Below are positions 1-8,453 of a DNA stretch of 64,000 nt, one piece after another (the first letter of the stretch is position 1; every line of letters starts with the position of its first letter). Source of the DNA: Flavihumibacter petaseus NBRC 106054 (GTDB taxonomy: Bacteria > Bacteroidota > Bacteroidia > Chitinophagales > Chitinophagaceae); contig NZ_BBWV01000002.1 in NCBI RefSeq assembly GCF_000974785.1, positions 1 through 64,000 of the forward strand, given 5' to 3'. The notes under the pieces were generated by a model. That model did no database searches. It saw nothing but the letters and a program-made list of their open reading frames with translations, and was not told the origin of the DNA. The position numbers were made by a program, and so were the translations under genes.

Positions 1-1
1 C

Positions 2-1318
2 GTTCCGTTGCTGGGCCATCATACCAGCGGGGTCAGAAAAGAATTTTACCGCTCCGCTTCCGACCTGGCTAACGATGCACTCCGCGACCCGCTTCCTTTG
101 CTGGAACAAAAGCTTATTTCCGGGGGTATCGAACCCTGCACCCTTAAAAAGATCGATACCGAAGTGCAGGAGCAGGTAAAGGCCGCATTCCGGGAAGCCG
201 TTGCAGCGCCGGAACCGGATCCCGCAACGGTAGCGGACCATGTCTTCCTTCCCACCCCCGTCATCCATGAATCCGGCAACCGTGCCGGCAAGGGAACAGA
301 AAAGATCATGATGGTGGATGCGGCGTTGTTTGCCATCCGGGAAATCATGGAGACATGCCCGGAAGCAGTGTTGTACGGGCAGGATGTAGGCAGGACCCTC
401 GGCGGCGTCTTTCGGGAGGCTGCTACACTTGCAGACCGCTTCGGAGACCACCGGGTATTTAATACAGCCATCCAGGAAGCTTATATCATAGGCTCAACAG
501 TGGGCCTCGCAGCGGTGGGGCTGAAGCCGATCGTTGAAGTGCAGTTCGGAGACTATATCTATCCCGGGTTCAACCAGCTGGTCACCGAGATTTCCAAATC
601 CTGCTACCTGAGTGCCGGGAAATTTCCGGTGCAGGTGCTCATCCGCATTCCTGTCGGCGCTTATGGAGGCGGTGGCCCTTACCACAGCGGAAGTATTGAA
701 TCTACTTTACTGTCCATCAAAGGCATCAAGGTCATTTTTCCTTCCAATGCCGCAGATATGAAAGGACTCATGAAAGCGGCTTTTCTGGATCCGAATCCTG
801 TGGTGATGCTGGAACACAAAGGCCTTTACTGGAGTCGTGTTCCGGGAACCGATGGCGCCCGCATGCCGGAACCAGGTGCTGATTACATATTGCCGCTGGG
901 AAAAGCGATCATTTTGCAGCACGCTGATGAACAGCTGATCAATAACGGCGAAAGTTGTGTGGTGATCACCTACGGCATGGGTGTTTACTGGACACAGGCT
1001 GCTGCCCTTCAATTCCCCGGACAAATAGAGATCATCGACCTGCGATCCCTGTATCCGTTGGATGAAACCTTGCTGGAGGAACGCGTGAAACTGCATGGTA
1101 AATGTCTTATCCTGACGGAAGAACAACAGACCAATTCTTTTGCGGAAGCACTTGCCGGAAGAATCGCCAACAGTTGTTTTGCGCAACTTGATGCACCTGT
1201 ACAGGTGCTCGGCGCAAAAGATCTGCCTGCGGTTCCGATGAACAGAATCCTGGAAGCGGCCATGCTTCCGGATGCAAAAAAAGTGCAGCAGGCACTTGAA
1301 AAGTTGCTCCGTTATTAA
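2..1318 (+). CDS. 2-oxoacid dehydrogenase E1, fused alpha/beta (C-terminal part, truncated by window)
   Basis: This is the 3' part of a thiamine-diphosphate E1 component of a branched-chain or related 2-oxoacid dehydrogenase complex. The reading frame is open to the window edge, so the true start lies outside. The first ~60 residues look like the end of an E1 alpha subunit. From about residue 97 a complete E1 beta domain follows, with the beta-type YGQDVG motif, a GGGGPYHSGS segment, and a C-terminal transketolase-C domain with ITYGMG and LRSLYPLDE. Alpha and beta are therefore fused, as in the complete paralogue at 24891-27284. The two differ clearly in sequence, so they probably serve different substrates. 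The substrate cannot be told from sequence. Confidence 0.88.
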   Translation, partial: VPLLGHHTSGVRKEFYRSASDLANDALRDPLPLLEQKLISGGIEPCTLKKIDTEVQEQVKAAFREAVAAPEPDPATVADHVFLPTPVIHESGNRAGKGTEKIMMVDAALFAIREIMETCPEAVLYGQDVGRTLGGVFREAATLADRFGDHRVFNTAIQEAYIIGSTVGLAAVGLKPIVEVQFGDYIYPGFNQLVTEISKSCYLSAGKFPVQVLIRIPVGAYGGGGPYHSGSIESTLLSIKGIKVIFPSNAADMKGLMKAAFLDPNPVVMLEHKGLYWSRVPGTDGARMPEPGADYILPLGKAIILQHADEQLINNGESCVVITYGMGVYWTQAAALQFPGQIEIIDLRSLYPLDETLLEERVKLHGKCLILTEEQQTNSFAEALAGRIANSCFAQLDAPVQVLGAKDLPAVPMNRILEAAMLPDAKKVQQALEKLLRY

Positions 1319-1324
1319 TCAATT

Positions 1325-1347
1325 TTGACAGGGTCATCATCTTCCTG
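1325..1347 (+). promoter_or_regulatory. Copy 1 of a TTGAC..GGTCATC motif
   Basis: This is a degenerate motif with dyad arms TGAC and GTCA separated by AGG. It lies just after the E1 stop and 76 bases before the transposase-derived gene at 1423. Related copies are at 2007-2027, 2149-2172 and 2243-2263. It could be an operator, a relic of an element end, or chance. I have only visual similarity to go on. Confidence 0.3.
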
Positions 1348-1422
1348 GTCCATCCAAATAGTATGGCTTGCAGTTTAACATACAGTGATCTATTATTGAT
1401 GAGATTACATGCACGTTGAGCG

Positions 1423-2004
1423 ATGACCAACAGATTGCTTAAGGGAGCACATCTTTCAGAAAGAAAGTGCAGGGAGATCATTCACCTGTTTCGTGAGGAT
1501 CTCAACGCGACACAGATCGCGCACGTCACGCATGTCAGCCGCATTACTGTAAACAGCTACCTGAAAAAGATCCGGATGGCGATTGCAGCACACAACCTGC
1601 CCGCACAGTTAATCAACTCCCAGGATACAGTCAACGGACAGGAATCTCCACTGTTATATGGCGTTTTCAGAAACTATAAACGGATCCAGATTATTCCACT
1701 GCAGGGATATGAAATAGGGGCACTGGAAGAGATTCATCGCCTGTATCCTGAAATGCATGCAGTAATTGACTTCGGCAACTGGCGGTTGCACCGGCTCGAC
1801 AATAACCTGCACGCCAATGGCAGCCCTGCCATGGATGAAATCAGCGGTTTCTGGGGCTGGATAAAAAGCCGTTTGCAAAAGTTCAGGGGCCTTCACCGCA
1901 ACACTATTTACCTGCATGTAAAAGAATCGGAGTTCCGCTATAATCATCGGGATGATTCGATGGAAGATCATTTGCAGCGCTTACTCTTCGCAAATGACTA
2001 TTGA
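1423..2004 (+). CDS. IS1595-like transposase-derived HTH protein (copy 1), catalytically dead
   Basis: The 193-aa protein starts like IS1595/IS1016-group transposases. Residues ~8-52 form a helix-turn-helix region (LSERKCREI, then TQIAHVTHVSRITVNSYLK). It ends with the family's C-terminal signature: FWGWIKSRLQKFRGL at ~145-160, then YLHVKESEFRYNHR. The middle is shortened and rewritten. The DESYFG motif with the first catalytic Asp is gone, the HTDGW-type motif reads DFGNW, and the NGIENFWG-type motif reads DEISGFWG. Transposition activity is therefore very unlikely, but the frame is intact and both ends are well kept, which suggests selection for DNA binding. A paralogue sits at 7762-8412, beyond the SusC/SusD operon. 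I infer a domesticated regulator; no target is proven. Confidence 0.75.
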   Translation: MTNRLLKGAHLSERKCREIIHLFREDLNATQIAHVTHVSRITVNSYLKKIRMAIAAHNLPAQLINSQDTVNGQESPLLYGVFRNYKRIQIIPLQGYEIGALEEIHRLYPEMHAVIDFGNWRLHRLDNNLHANGSPAMDEISGFWGWIKSRLQKFRGLHRNTIYLHVKESEFRYNHRDDSMEDHLQRLLFANDY

Positions 2005-2006
2005 AA

Positions 2007-2027
2007 TTGACCGTTCATCTTTTCTTG
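2007..2027 (+). promoter_or_regulatory. Copy 2 of the TTGAC..TCATC motif
   Basis: The sequence TTGACCGTTCATC is followed by TTTTCTTG. Its right half, TTCATCTTTTC(T/C)TG, is shared almost exactly with the copy at 2149-2172. It starts two bases after the stop of the transposase-derived gene. Confidence 0.3.
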
Positions 2028-2048
2028 CTTCCACCCGTCACAGGATAA

Positions 2049-2067
2049 TTTATCAATTCATGATAAA
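2049..2067. promoter_or_regulatory. Perfect inverted repeat TTTATCA-N5-TGATAAA
   Basis: Two perfect 7-base arms are separated by ATTCA. The geometry (7-5-7) is that of a dimeric HTH operator. It lies 45 bases after the transposase-derived gene and ~260 bases before susC. A role as a binding site for that protein or another regulator is inference. Confidence 0.35.
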
Positions 2068-2148
2068 ATGTTTTGCTGATGTGCCATGAAATGCAGTGCC
2101 GACAAGGGTTTCGTAAATGATAGAGAACGTCATCTGTATTGTTTTCAA

Positions 2149-2172
2149 TTGCCGGCCATTCATCTTTTCCTG
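2149..2172 (+). promoter_or_regulatory. Copy 3 of the TTGnC..TCATC motif
   Basis: TTGCCGGCCATTCATC is followed by TTTTCCTG. It matches the copy at 2007-2027 best in its right half. Confidence 0.28.
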
Positions 2173-2242
2173 TTACCACTGATAAGCCATTTTCCTAAAG
2201 AGGGTTGAAAAGTTGAAAGCAATCACAATCCTCCAAATAATC

Positions 2243-2263
2243 TTGACCGGTCATCGTGCCCTG
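2243..2263 (+). promoter_or_regulatory. Copy 4 of the motif, containing palindrome TGACCGGTCA
   Basis: TTGACCGGTCATC is followed by GTGCCCTG. Bases 2244-2253 form a perfect 10-bp palindrome, the most symmetric of the four copies. It lies 63 bases ahead of the susC start, a suitable place for an activator or repressor site. Confidence 0.38.
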
Positions 2264-2325
2264 TAATAGCATGTTACCACCCTGTATGGTTCGGATAATT
2301 TTATCGTGTCAAAATTAACCACGCT

Positions 2326-5300
2326 ATGAAGAAGACGATCAGCATGCTGGTGTTGACCCTTGTCACAACAATTGTTTTTTCGCAGGGAAGAACAGTTTCA
2401 GGCCGGGTCACCGATGCGAAGTCCGGCAGTCCGCTTGCAGGTGTTTCTGTTTCCGTAAAGGACGGCACCCAGGCAACGCAAACCAATAATGATGGTGTAT
2501 ATACGCTGACAGGTGTTCCTGAAAATGCAAGACTGATATTCACGTTTATCAGTTACAAAAGTTTTGAGACACGCAATGCCGTCGGCACAAAAATGGATGT
2601 GACCCTCGAAGAGGAAGCCAGCCAGATGAATGAGGTAGTGGTCACTGCAAATGCGATCAAACGAGAAGCCCGCAGCCTGGGGTACGCTACCAGCACCATC
2701 AAGAATGACGAGCTCACCCGTAGCAAAGACAGAAGTGTATTGAATTCCCTGCAGGGTAAAGTGGCGGGCGTTCAGATTACCGGAAGCAGCGGCGGGGTGG
2801 GCAGCAGCACAAGGATCGTGTTCCGTGGCGGTACTTCCATGACAGGCAACAACCAGGCGTTGATGGTTGTAGATGGTATCCCGATCGACAACTCGCAGAT
2901 TGATGCCGGTGATAATCTGAATAACCAGGTAGATGCCGGTAACCGCGGAAATGACCTCAACCCGGATGATATTGAATCGGTGACAGTATTGAAGGGTCCT
3001 GCGGCTGCGGCATTATACGGTAGCCGTGCCTCAAACGGCGCTCTGATCATCACGACCAGGAGTGGTAAACTGAAAGGCGGAAAACGCTCTGAAGTATCAG
3101 TCAGCAGCGCCTATAACTTCGACAGTATTCTCCGCCTGCCGGAATTTCAGAATGAATATGGTCAGGGAGGAAAAAAAGAACCGGATTCAAGAGAGAACTT
3201 CAGCTGGGGGCCGAAGATGGATGGACAGATGCGGCCATGGGGACAACAGATCGGCGACTCCCAACTCGTGAAGCCCTATGGACCACTGCCAGATAATGTA
3301 AAGGAATTTTTCAATACCGGCCATACCTGGACCAATGCAGTAAGTTTCTCGCACAACAGTGATAATGCTGCGTATTTCATATCCTTCAACAACCTCGATC
3401 AGAAAGGCATCATGCCCGGAACGGAATACAAACGTACCTCCGTTCGCCTCGGGGTAAGTTCAGACCTCGGCCATAATTTTTACAGCAGCGCCAGCGTCAA
3501 TTATGTCCGCTCAGTTGGCGATCTCTCTACGCAGGGGCAGGGAAATTCACCCTACGACCAGGTGTTGCAGACGCCGAGAGATATTCCGCTTTTGGAGTTG
3601 AAAGATTATCACAATAAATACAACGACCTCTACGGATACTATGGCGCTTACACCGTTAACCCCTATTACTTTCTCGGGGAAGACTCCTACCGCACCACGA
3701 TGGACAGGCTGCTGGCTAATGTGCAGATCGGTTATAAACCCACAAAATGGCTTGATATCAACTACAGGATTGGTACGGATTTTTCAGCCGATAAGAGAAG
3801 GCAGATCGTTTCCAAACGTGTGATAACTGACCCCGACAACCAGAACTATCCCAGGAGGTTTTCAGGCAAGTATGAAGAGACGGCCATCAATATCCGGGAG
3901 CTTACTTCAGACCTGATGATCACCGGCAAGAGAAAACTGACCGATGATATTGGCCTGTCTGTATTACTGGGTCATAACGTGCGGCAACGCGATTTCAATT
4001 CACAGATCAGCACGGCAAACGGCCTGGTGGTGCCATTCGTATACAACCTGTCCAATTCGCTGAACCGCCCTACCACCAGTAACGAAATCATCAACCGCAG
4101 GCTCTGGGGTTTGTACGCCGACATCAACCTGACGTATAAGAATTACCTGTTCCTCGGCATCACTGCCCGCAACGACTGGTCCTCCACTTTGCCCGAAGGC
4201 GACAACAGTTTCTTCTACCCAAGTGCCAATGCCTCATTTGTATTCTCTGAACTGATGCCGGATCAGAAGGTACTGACTTATGGTAAACTCAGGGCCAGCA
4301 TTGCGCAGGTGGGTAACGATGCTCCACCTTATGTGTTGCGCACGGTATTCAAAAGTGGAGAGGTAGAAGATGGTTATGAAAATTCAAAAGTGGTGTTTCC
4401 GCTGAATAGTGTTCCGGGATATACGCTCGATGATGTGATCGGAAATCCAAACATCAAACCGGAGATCACCACATCCTTTGAGGTAGGTGTGGATCTGGGG
4501 TTCTTCCGTGACCGGCTTGCACTGGAAGCCACTTATTACAGCAATGAAAGCCGCGACCAGATCCTGACGGTTCCGATCGCTGCAACTTCAGGATATACGA
4601 GCCAGACGATGAATGCAGGTTCTATCACCAACAAGGGTATTGAACTGTTGCTCCGTGGCACTCCTGTGCGTACCAGGGATTTCAGCTGGGAGATCACGGG
4701 CACATTTACCAAAAATACCAGCAAGGTGAAATCACTTTTCCCGGGTGTGGAACAGATTGAACTGGGTGGATTTGTTGGTGCTACGCTCGTGGCCAAAGTG
4801 GGTGAACCCTATGGCTCATTCTTTGGTGCAGGATTTCTGCGCGACCCGGATGGAAACATTGTAGTGGATCCGAATACAGGCTACCCGATCACTGACCCCG
4901 TGGCAAAAACCCATGGCAATATCCAGCCCGACTTCCTGGCCAGCGTCAATAACAGTTTCAGTTACAAAGGCATCACCCTCAGCTTTTTGTTTGATGCGAA
5001 AAAAGGCGGTGTTTTCTATTCCCGCACGAAATCATTGCAGGAGTTTTTGGGTACTGATCCGCGTACCCTGCTGAATGACCGGGAGCCCTTTGTGATTGCC
5101 AATAGTGTCGTTCAGACTTCAGACGGAAAATTTGAGCCCAATACCAAAGCGGTGCTTGATGCACAGGATTACTGGACCAACTATGCATCCGACAACGCAG
5201 TCGAATCGCTGCTTGATGCCAGCTTTATCAAACTGCGTGAAGTAGCCGTCAGCTACAGGATCCCCAAAGCGTGGATCAAAACATGGCCGGTCAATTATAT

Positions 5301-5466
5301 CCAGGTAGGCCTTTCCGGAAGAAATCTTTTCCTGTGGACGCCTTCCGAGAATACCTATGCCGATCCCGAAACCAGTTCTTACGGTACGTCCAACATCCAG
5401 GGATTTGAATATGGTACCATACCCTCTATCAGGAGCTATGGTGCAAATCTTAAAGTTGTCTTTTAA
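2326..5466 (+). CDS. SusC/RagA-family TonB-linked outer-membrane transporter
   Basis: This is a 1046-aa TonB-dependent outer-membrane channel that imports large substrates together with its SusD partner. It has a signal peptide (residues ~1-20, ending at FSQG), a carboxypeptidase-regulatory-like domain (~23-105, starting TVSGRVTDAKSG), a plug domain (~115-250, with VVDGIPID, VLKGPAAAALYGSRASNGALIITT) and a beta-barrel to the C terminus, which ends in an aromatic-rich strand. The N-terminal STN domain used in anti-sigma signalling is absent, and no sigma/FecR genes adjoin, so control is probably by another route. The susD-like gene follows after 15 bases. No glycoside hydrolase or peptidase is present, so the substrate is unknown. 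Confidence 0.95.
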   Translation: MKKTISMLVLTLVTTIVFSQGRTVSGRVTDAKSGSPLAGVSVSVKDGTQATQTNNDGVYTLTGVPENARLIFTFISYKSFETRNAVGTKMDVTLEEEASQMNEVVVTANAIKREARSLGYATSTIKNDELTRSKDRSVLNSLQGKVAGVQITGSSGGVGSSTRIVFRGGTSMTGNNQALMVVDGIPIDNSQIDAGDNLNNQVDAGNRGNDLNPDDIESVTVLKGPAAAALYGSRASNGALIITTRSGKLKGGKRSEVSVSSAYNFDSILRLPEFQNEYGQGGKKEPDSRENFSWGPKMDGQMRPWGQQIGDSQLVKPYGPLPDNVKEFFNTGHTWTNAVSFSHNSDNAAYFISFNNLDQKGIMPGTEYKRTSVRLGVSSDLGHNFYSSASVNYVRSVGDLSTQGQGNSPYDQVLQTPRDIPLLELKDYHNKYNDLYGYYGAYTVNPYYFLGEDSYRTTMDRLLANVQIGYKPTKWLDINYRIGTDFSADKRRQIVSKRVITDPDNQNYPRRFSGKYEETAINIRELTSDLMITGKRKLTDDIGLSVLLGHNVRQRDFNSQISTANGLVVPFVYNLSNSLNRPTTSNEIINRRLWGLYADINLTYKNYLFLGITARNDWSSTLPEGDNSFFYPSANASFVFSELMPDQKVLTYGKLRASIAQVGNDAPPYVLRTVFKSGEVEDGYENSKVVFPLNSVPGYTLDDVIGNPNIKPEITTSFEVGVDLGFFRDRLALEATYYSNESRDQILTVPIAATSGYTSQTMNAGSITNKGIELLLRGTPVRTRDFSWEITGTFTKNTSKVKSLFPGVEQIELGGFVGATLVAKVGEPYGSFFGAGFLRDPDGNIVVDPNTGYPITDPVAKTHGNIQPDFLASVNNSFSYKGITLSFLFDAKKGGVFYSRTKSLQEFLGTDPRTLLNDREPFVIANSVVQTSDGKFEPNTKAVLDAQDYWTNYASDNAVESLLDASFIKLREVAVSYRIPKAWIKTWPVNYIQVGLSGRNLFLWTPSENTYADPETSSYGTSNIQGFEYGTIPSIRSYGANLKVVF

Positions 5467-5481
5467 CTCAATACCTGAGCT

Positions 5482-6972
5482 ATGAAATATACAATCAGCA
5501 AATGGCTAACTGCAGGCTTCCTGGTGGCAGGATTGAATGGTTGCACCAAAGATTATCTCGACATCAATGATGATCCCAATAATCCGACTGAGAGCAGCGT
5601 TGAGCTGGCACTCCCGACAGCACTGGGCTACAGCGCCTATAACCTTGGCAATGCTTACCAGATACTTGGCGGGCTTTGGGGCCAGTACTGGACACAGGGT
5701 CCGACCGCCAGCCAGTACCGGAGCCTGGATCAGTACTCTGTTACCAGCTCTGACTACGACCGTCAATGGGAAAGCGTTTATTCGGGACCGTTAGCGGACT
5801 TTCGTTATATCGTTGATGAAGGCACAAGAACCGGACAGGTGAACTATGTTGCTATCGGCAAGATCATGCAGGCTTACATGTTCCAGGTAATGACTGACCT
5901 GCAGGGCGATATACCGTTCAGTGAGTCGCTTAATGGTGCTGCCAATACCAAGCCGAAATTCGATACGCAGGAAGAGATCTACAATGGTCTTATCGTGTTG
6001 TTGGATGATGCGTTGGGAATGATCGACGAAGGCGCAGCATCGCCTGGTGATGACGACTATTTCTTTCATGGAGATATGCACCTGTGGACAAAGTTTGCAA
6101 ACACCCTCAAGTTGAAGATCTATCTCCGGCAGGCCTATGTTCGACCATCCGTGGCAGAGGCTGGCATCCGGGCGATGTATACTGCAGGCAGCGAATTTCT
6201 TGATATTGGGGAAGATGCCTACGTGCCTTTCAACAATGAGGTGTTTAACCAGAATCCGTTGTATGCGACCTATGAGGCACTGACCAGCGACAACCTGATC
6301 GCGAGCCGTACTATTGTGACATACCTGCAGGCAACTGCTGATCCGCGGATCGGTGTTTATTATGCAAGGGCAACTGCAGCACCGAATACCGGAAACTTTG
6401 TGGGTATCATCCAGGGAGAAGGACCAAATCTTCCGGGTGCACAAAATGCGAACAGTTATTCCAAACCGGGGCCTGCTGTCGGCGGGCCGGGCAGCACGGG
6501 TAATACTGGTGCCGCTGCACCGGTGTTCTTTATCAGCGCAGCAGAAAGCTATTTCCTCCAGGCAGAAGCTGTGGCGAGAGGATGGGGCGATGGTGATGCA
6601 CAATCGCTTTACGAGAACGGCATATTTGCTTCCTTTTATTTCTGGGGACTAAGTGAAGATGATTACAATGCATTTATCGGGGAACCGCTTGTAAAATTCC
6701 CGGTAAGTGGTGAGGAAGCACAGGTTCAGCAGATTATTACCCAGAAATGGGTAAGCCTTTCCGGCACTGAAAACCTTGAAGGCTGGACGGAATGGCGACG
6801 CACGGGTTATCCTTCGTTTTTTACCATCAGTACCACCAGCAGCATCGGCAATTTCTTTCCGGTACGCATACTGTATGCCGATTCGGAAGTGACCCGCAAT
6901 CCCAATACACCCTCACAGAAGACCGTGAAAGATAAAGTATGGTGGGACGTCAACACGAGCGGTCAGAATTAA
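5482..6972 (+). CDS. SusD/RagB-family substrate-binding lipoprotein
   Basis: This is a 496-aa surface lipoprotein that caps the SusC channel and binds substrate. A lipobox-like signal ends in LNGC at residue ~21, followed by TKDYLDINDDPNNPT, the usual start of SusD-like proteins. The rest resembles the SusD-like_2 type: a helical TPR-like scaffold, with ESYFLQAEAVARGW late in the protein and a C-terminal EGWTEWRRTGYP segment. It lies 15 bases after susC and 19 bases before the next lipoprotein gene, so the three form an operon. The ligand is not predictable; the proteins of this subfamily are not restricted to glycans. Confidence 0.93.
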   Translation: MKYTISKWLTAGFLVAGLNGCTKDYLDINDDPNNPTESSVELALPTALGYSAYNLGNAYQILGGLWGQYWTQGPTASQYRSLDQYSVTSSDYDRQWESVYSGPLADFRYIVDEGTRTGQVNYVAIGKIMQAYMFQVMTDLQGDIPFSESLNGAANTKPKFDTQEEIYNGLIVLLDDALGMIDEGAASPGDDDYFFHGDMHLWTKFANTLKLKIYLRQAYVRPSVAEAGIRAMYTAGSEFLDIGEDAYVPFNNEVFNQNPLYATYEALTSDNLIASRTIVTYLQATADPRIGVYYARATAAPNTGNFVGIIQGEGPNLPGAQNANSYSKPGPAVGGPGSTGNTGAAAPVFFISAAESYFLQAEAVARGWGDGDAQSLYENGIFASFYFWGLSEDDYNAFIGEPLVKFPVSGEEAQVQQIITQKWVSLSGTENLEGWTEWRRTGYPSFFTISTTSSIGNFFPVRILYADSEVTRNPNTPSQKTVKDKVWWDVNTSGQN

Positions 6973-6991
6973 CGATAAAAACATACCAATC

Positions 6992-7633
6992 ATGATGAAG
7001 CCTAAACTTGTCCTGATCGCGCTCACGATCGCCAGCCTGTTTGTTACATCCTGCGAAAAGGACGATACAGCGCATGTTTCCAAAGAAGTGTTGGTGAGTT
7101 ATCCCGGTATTGCACTCAACGGCGATGAGCTCATCATACTGCCGGTAGGGGGCACCTATACAGAAGAAGGTGCTGTGCTGACAGATGATATAACCGGTGA
7201 AACTTCAGCGCTGGCGCCAAGTTCCAGCGATGTCAATACTGCAGAACCCGGACTGTATATCGTGCTTTACACAGCCAGTAATGCCAATGGTTTCGAGACA
7301 CAGGTATCCAGGAAAGTAGCCGTTACCGATGTGACGAATACAGTAAACCGTGCGGGTGATTACCTGCGACCGGCTACCGGTATCGATATGACTATTGAAA
7401 AGGAGGCGGAAGGTGTTTACAAGATCACCAATCCCGGCGGTGCGGGAATCGGCACCGAAACAGTCATCTATATGGTAGAGACTGCTCCCAATGTGTACGT
7501 GGCACCTGAACAGCCTACCGATGTTGGAACGATGGCTTTGAGCAACATCGAGTTTGGTGAAGCAGGTGGCGTTACCTGGATCGTACTGAACGTAAATTAT
7601 GGGCCGGGACCTAGAGCATTTACCAAATTATGA
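6992..7633 (+). CDS. SusCD-associated lipoprotein with Ig-like (DUF5011/DUF5012-type) domains
   Basis: This 213-aa protein has a lipoprotein signal (residues 1-~21, LFVTSC) and a first Ig-like unit at ~30-110 with GTYTEEGAVLTDDITGE, typical of DUF5011/DUF5012 proteins. The rest (~115-213) is a second beta-rich part, with a short glycine-rich stretch near residue 150. Such small lipoproteins commonly follow susD and are taken to be surface accessory or binding proteins. It is the last gene of the SusCD operon. The family call is by pattern; the ligand is unknown. Confidence 0.7.
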   Translation: MMKPKLVLIALTIASLFVTSCEKDDTAHVSKEVLVSYPGIALNGDELIILPVGGTYTEEGAVLTDDITGETSALAPSSSDVNTAEPGLYIVLYTASNANGFETQVSRKVAVTDVTNTVNRAGDYLRPATGIDMTIEKEAEGVYKITNPGGAGIGTETVIYMVETAPNVYVAPEQPTDVGTMALSNIEFGEAGGVTWIVLNVNYGPGPRAFTKL

Positions 7634-7761
7634 CCGCCTAGATTTTAACACGGTTTATCCTCTAATTCTTCCACTGGTGTAGTTTATGTTTTTACTGCAC
7701 GGGGCTATGCTGATATTTAAGTCCGAATATTTTCGTAAACCATTGAACCAAACCAGTCCGG

Positions 7762-8412
7762 ATGAAAAATAGAATGCTCAAGGGAGCGCATCTATCCGAA
7801 CGCAAGTGCCGAGAGATTTTAAACCTGTTTTGTGAAGATCTGACTGCGACCCAGATAGCTGCCGTGACCCATGTAAGCCGTGTGACAGTAAACGCCTACC
7901 TGAAAATGATCAGGGTTCGGCTCGCCCAGTTTTGCGATGACGCCTTTCCGCTTCACCATTTACCCGGAAACCACCTGCTGCTGAAACATGCAACGGATGG
8001 CCTGCCCAAGACTTCATATTTTGGGTTTACGCGGTGGAATGGCCTGGTGTTTTCAACAGGGCTGGCCGACATGTCGAAAGACAGCCTGATTGAATGGCAG
8101 ACACAAAAAAATCTTGGCATCGACAGCAATATGACAGCCATTCATGCCGTTGCTGATTTTACCAATTGGCGCCTCTATCGGAAAGACATGATGAATGGCA
8201 GTGCCGGAAAATATGTTTCCGATGATATTTCCGGGTTCTGGGGACTGACCCGCAGCCGATTGATGAAATTCCGTGGCCTAAACCGCAATACCCTTTACCT
8301 GCACATCAAGGAATGTGAGTTCCGGTACAATCACCGTAATGAAGACATGCAGGCTAAACTTTTGGTAATGATCAACCGGCAACCGCTGCATGGCATGTTG
8401 TCTACAGCATAA
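7762..8412 (+). CDS. IS1595-like transposase-derived HTH protein (copy 2), catalytically dead
   Basis: This 216-aa protein is a paralogue of the one at 1423-2004. It shares the N-terminal block (LKGAHLSERKCREI, an HTH with TQIAAVTHVSRVTVNAYLK) and the C-terminal block (GFWGLTRSRLMKFRGL, YLHIKECEFRYNHRNEDM). It keeps more of the ancestor than copy 1. A remnant SYFGF is present at ~91, but the catalytic DES is replaced by KTS. The HTDGW-type motif reads FTNW, and the third catalytic position reads DDISGFWG. It is therefore not a working transposase. Both copies read in the same direction and lie on the two sides of the SusCD operon. I infer a retained DNA-binding role. Confidence 0.75.
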   Translation: MKNRMLKGAHLSERKCREILNLFCEDLTATQIAAVTHVSRVTVNAYLKMIRVRLAQFCDDAFPLHHLPGNHLLLKHATDGLPKTSYFGFTRWNGLVFSTGLADMSKDSLIEWQTQKNLGIDSNMTAIHAVADFTNWRLYRKDMMNGSAGKYVSDDISGFWGLTRSRLMKFRGLNRNTLYLHIKECEFRYNHRNEDMQAKLLVMINRQPLHGMLSTA

Positions 8413-8453
8413 AGTCTTTTTTTTCTCATGTGTGTATACGCGGGTAGTGTCTA

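Larger units (their letters stand above)
2005..2325 (+). promoter_or_regulatory. 321-bp intergenic region upstream of susC
   Basis: This is the longest gene-free stretch in the window. It holds three degenerate copies of a TTGnC..TCATC motif (2007-2027, 2149-2172, 2243-2263), a perfect 7-5-7 inverted repeat at 2049-2067 and a perfect 10-bp palindrome TGACCGGTCA at 2244-2253. A weak -7-like box, TAATTTTA, sits at 2296-2303, about 22 bases ahead of the susC start. No coding potential was seen. It is the likely control region for the SusCD operon. Confidence 0.5.

Noticed and set aside
1423-8412. Composite transposon carrying the SusCD operon
   Set aside because: The two transposase-like genes are in direct orientation, diverged and dead, and I find no terminal inverted repeats or target duplications.
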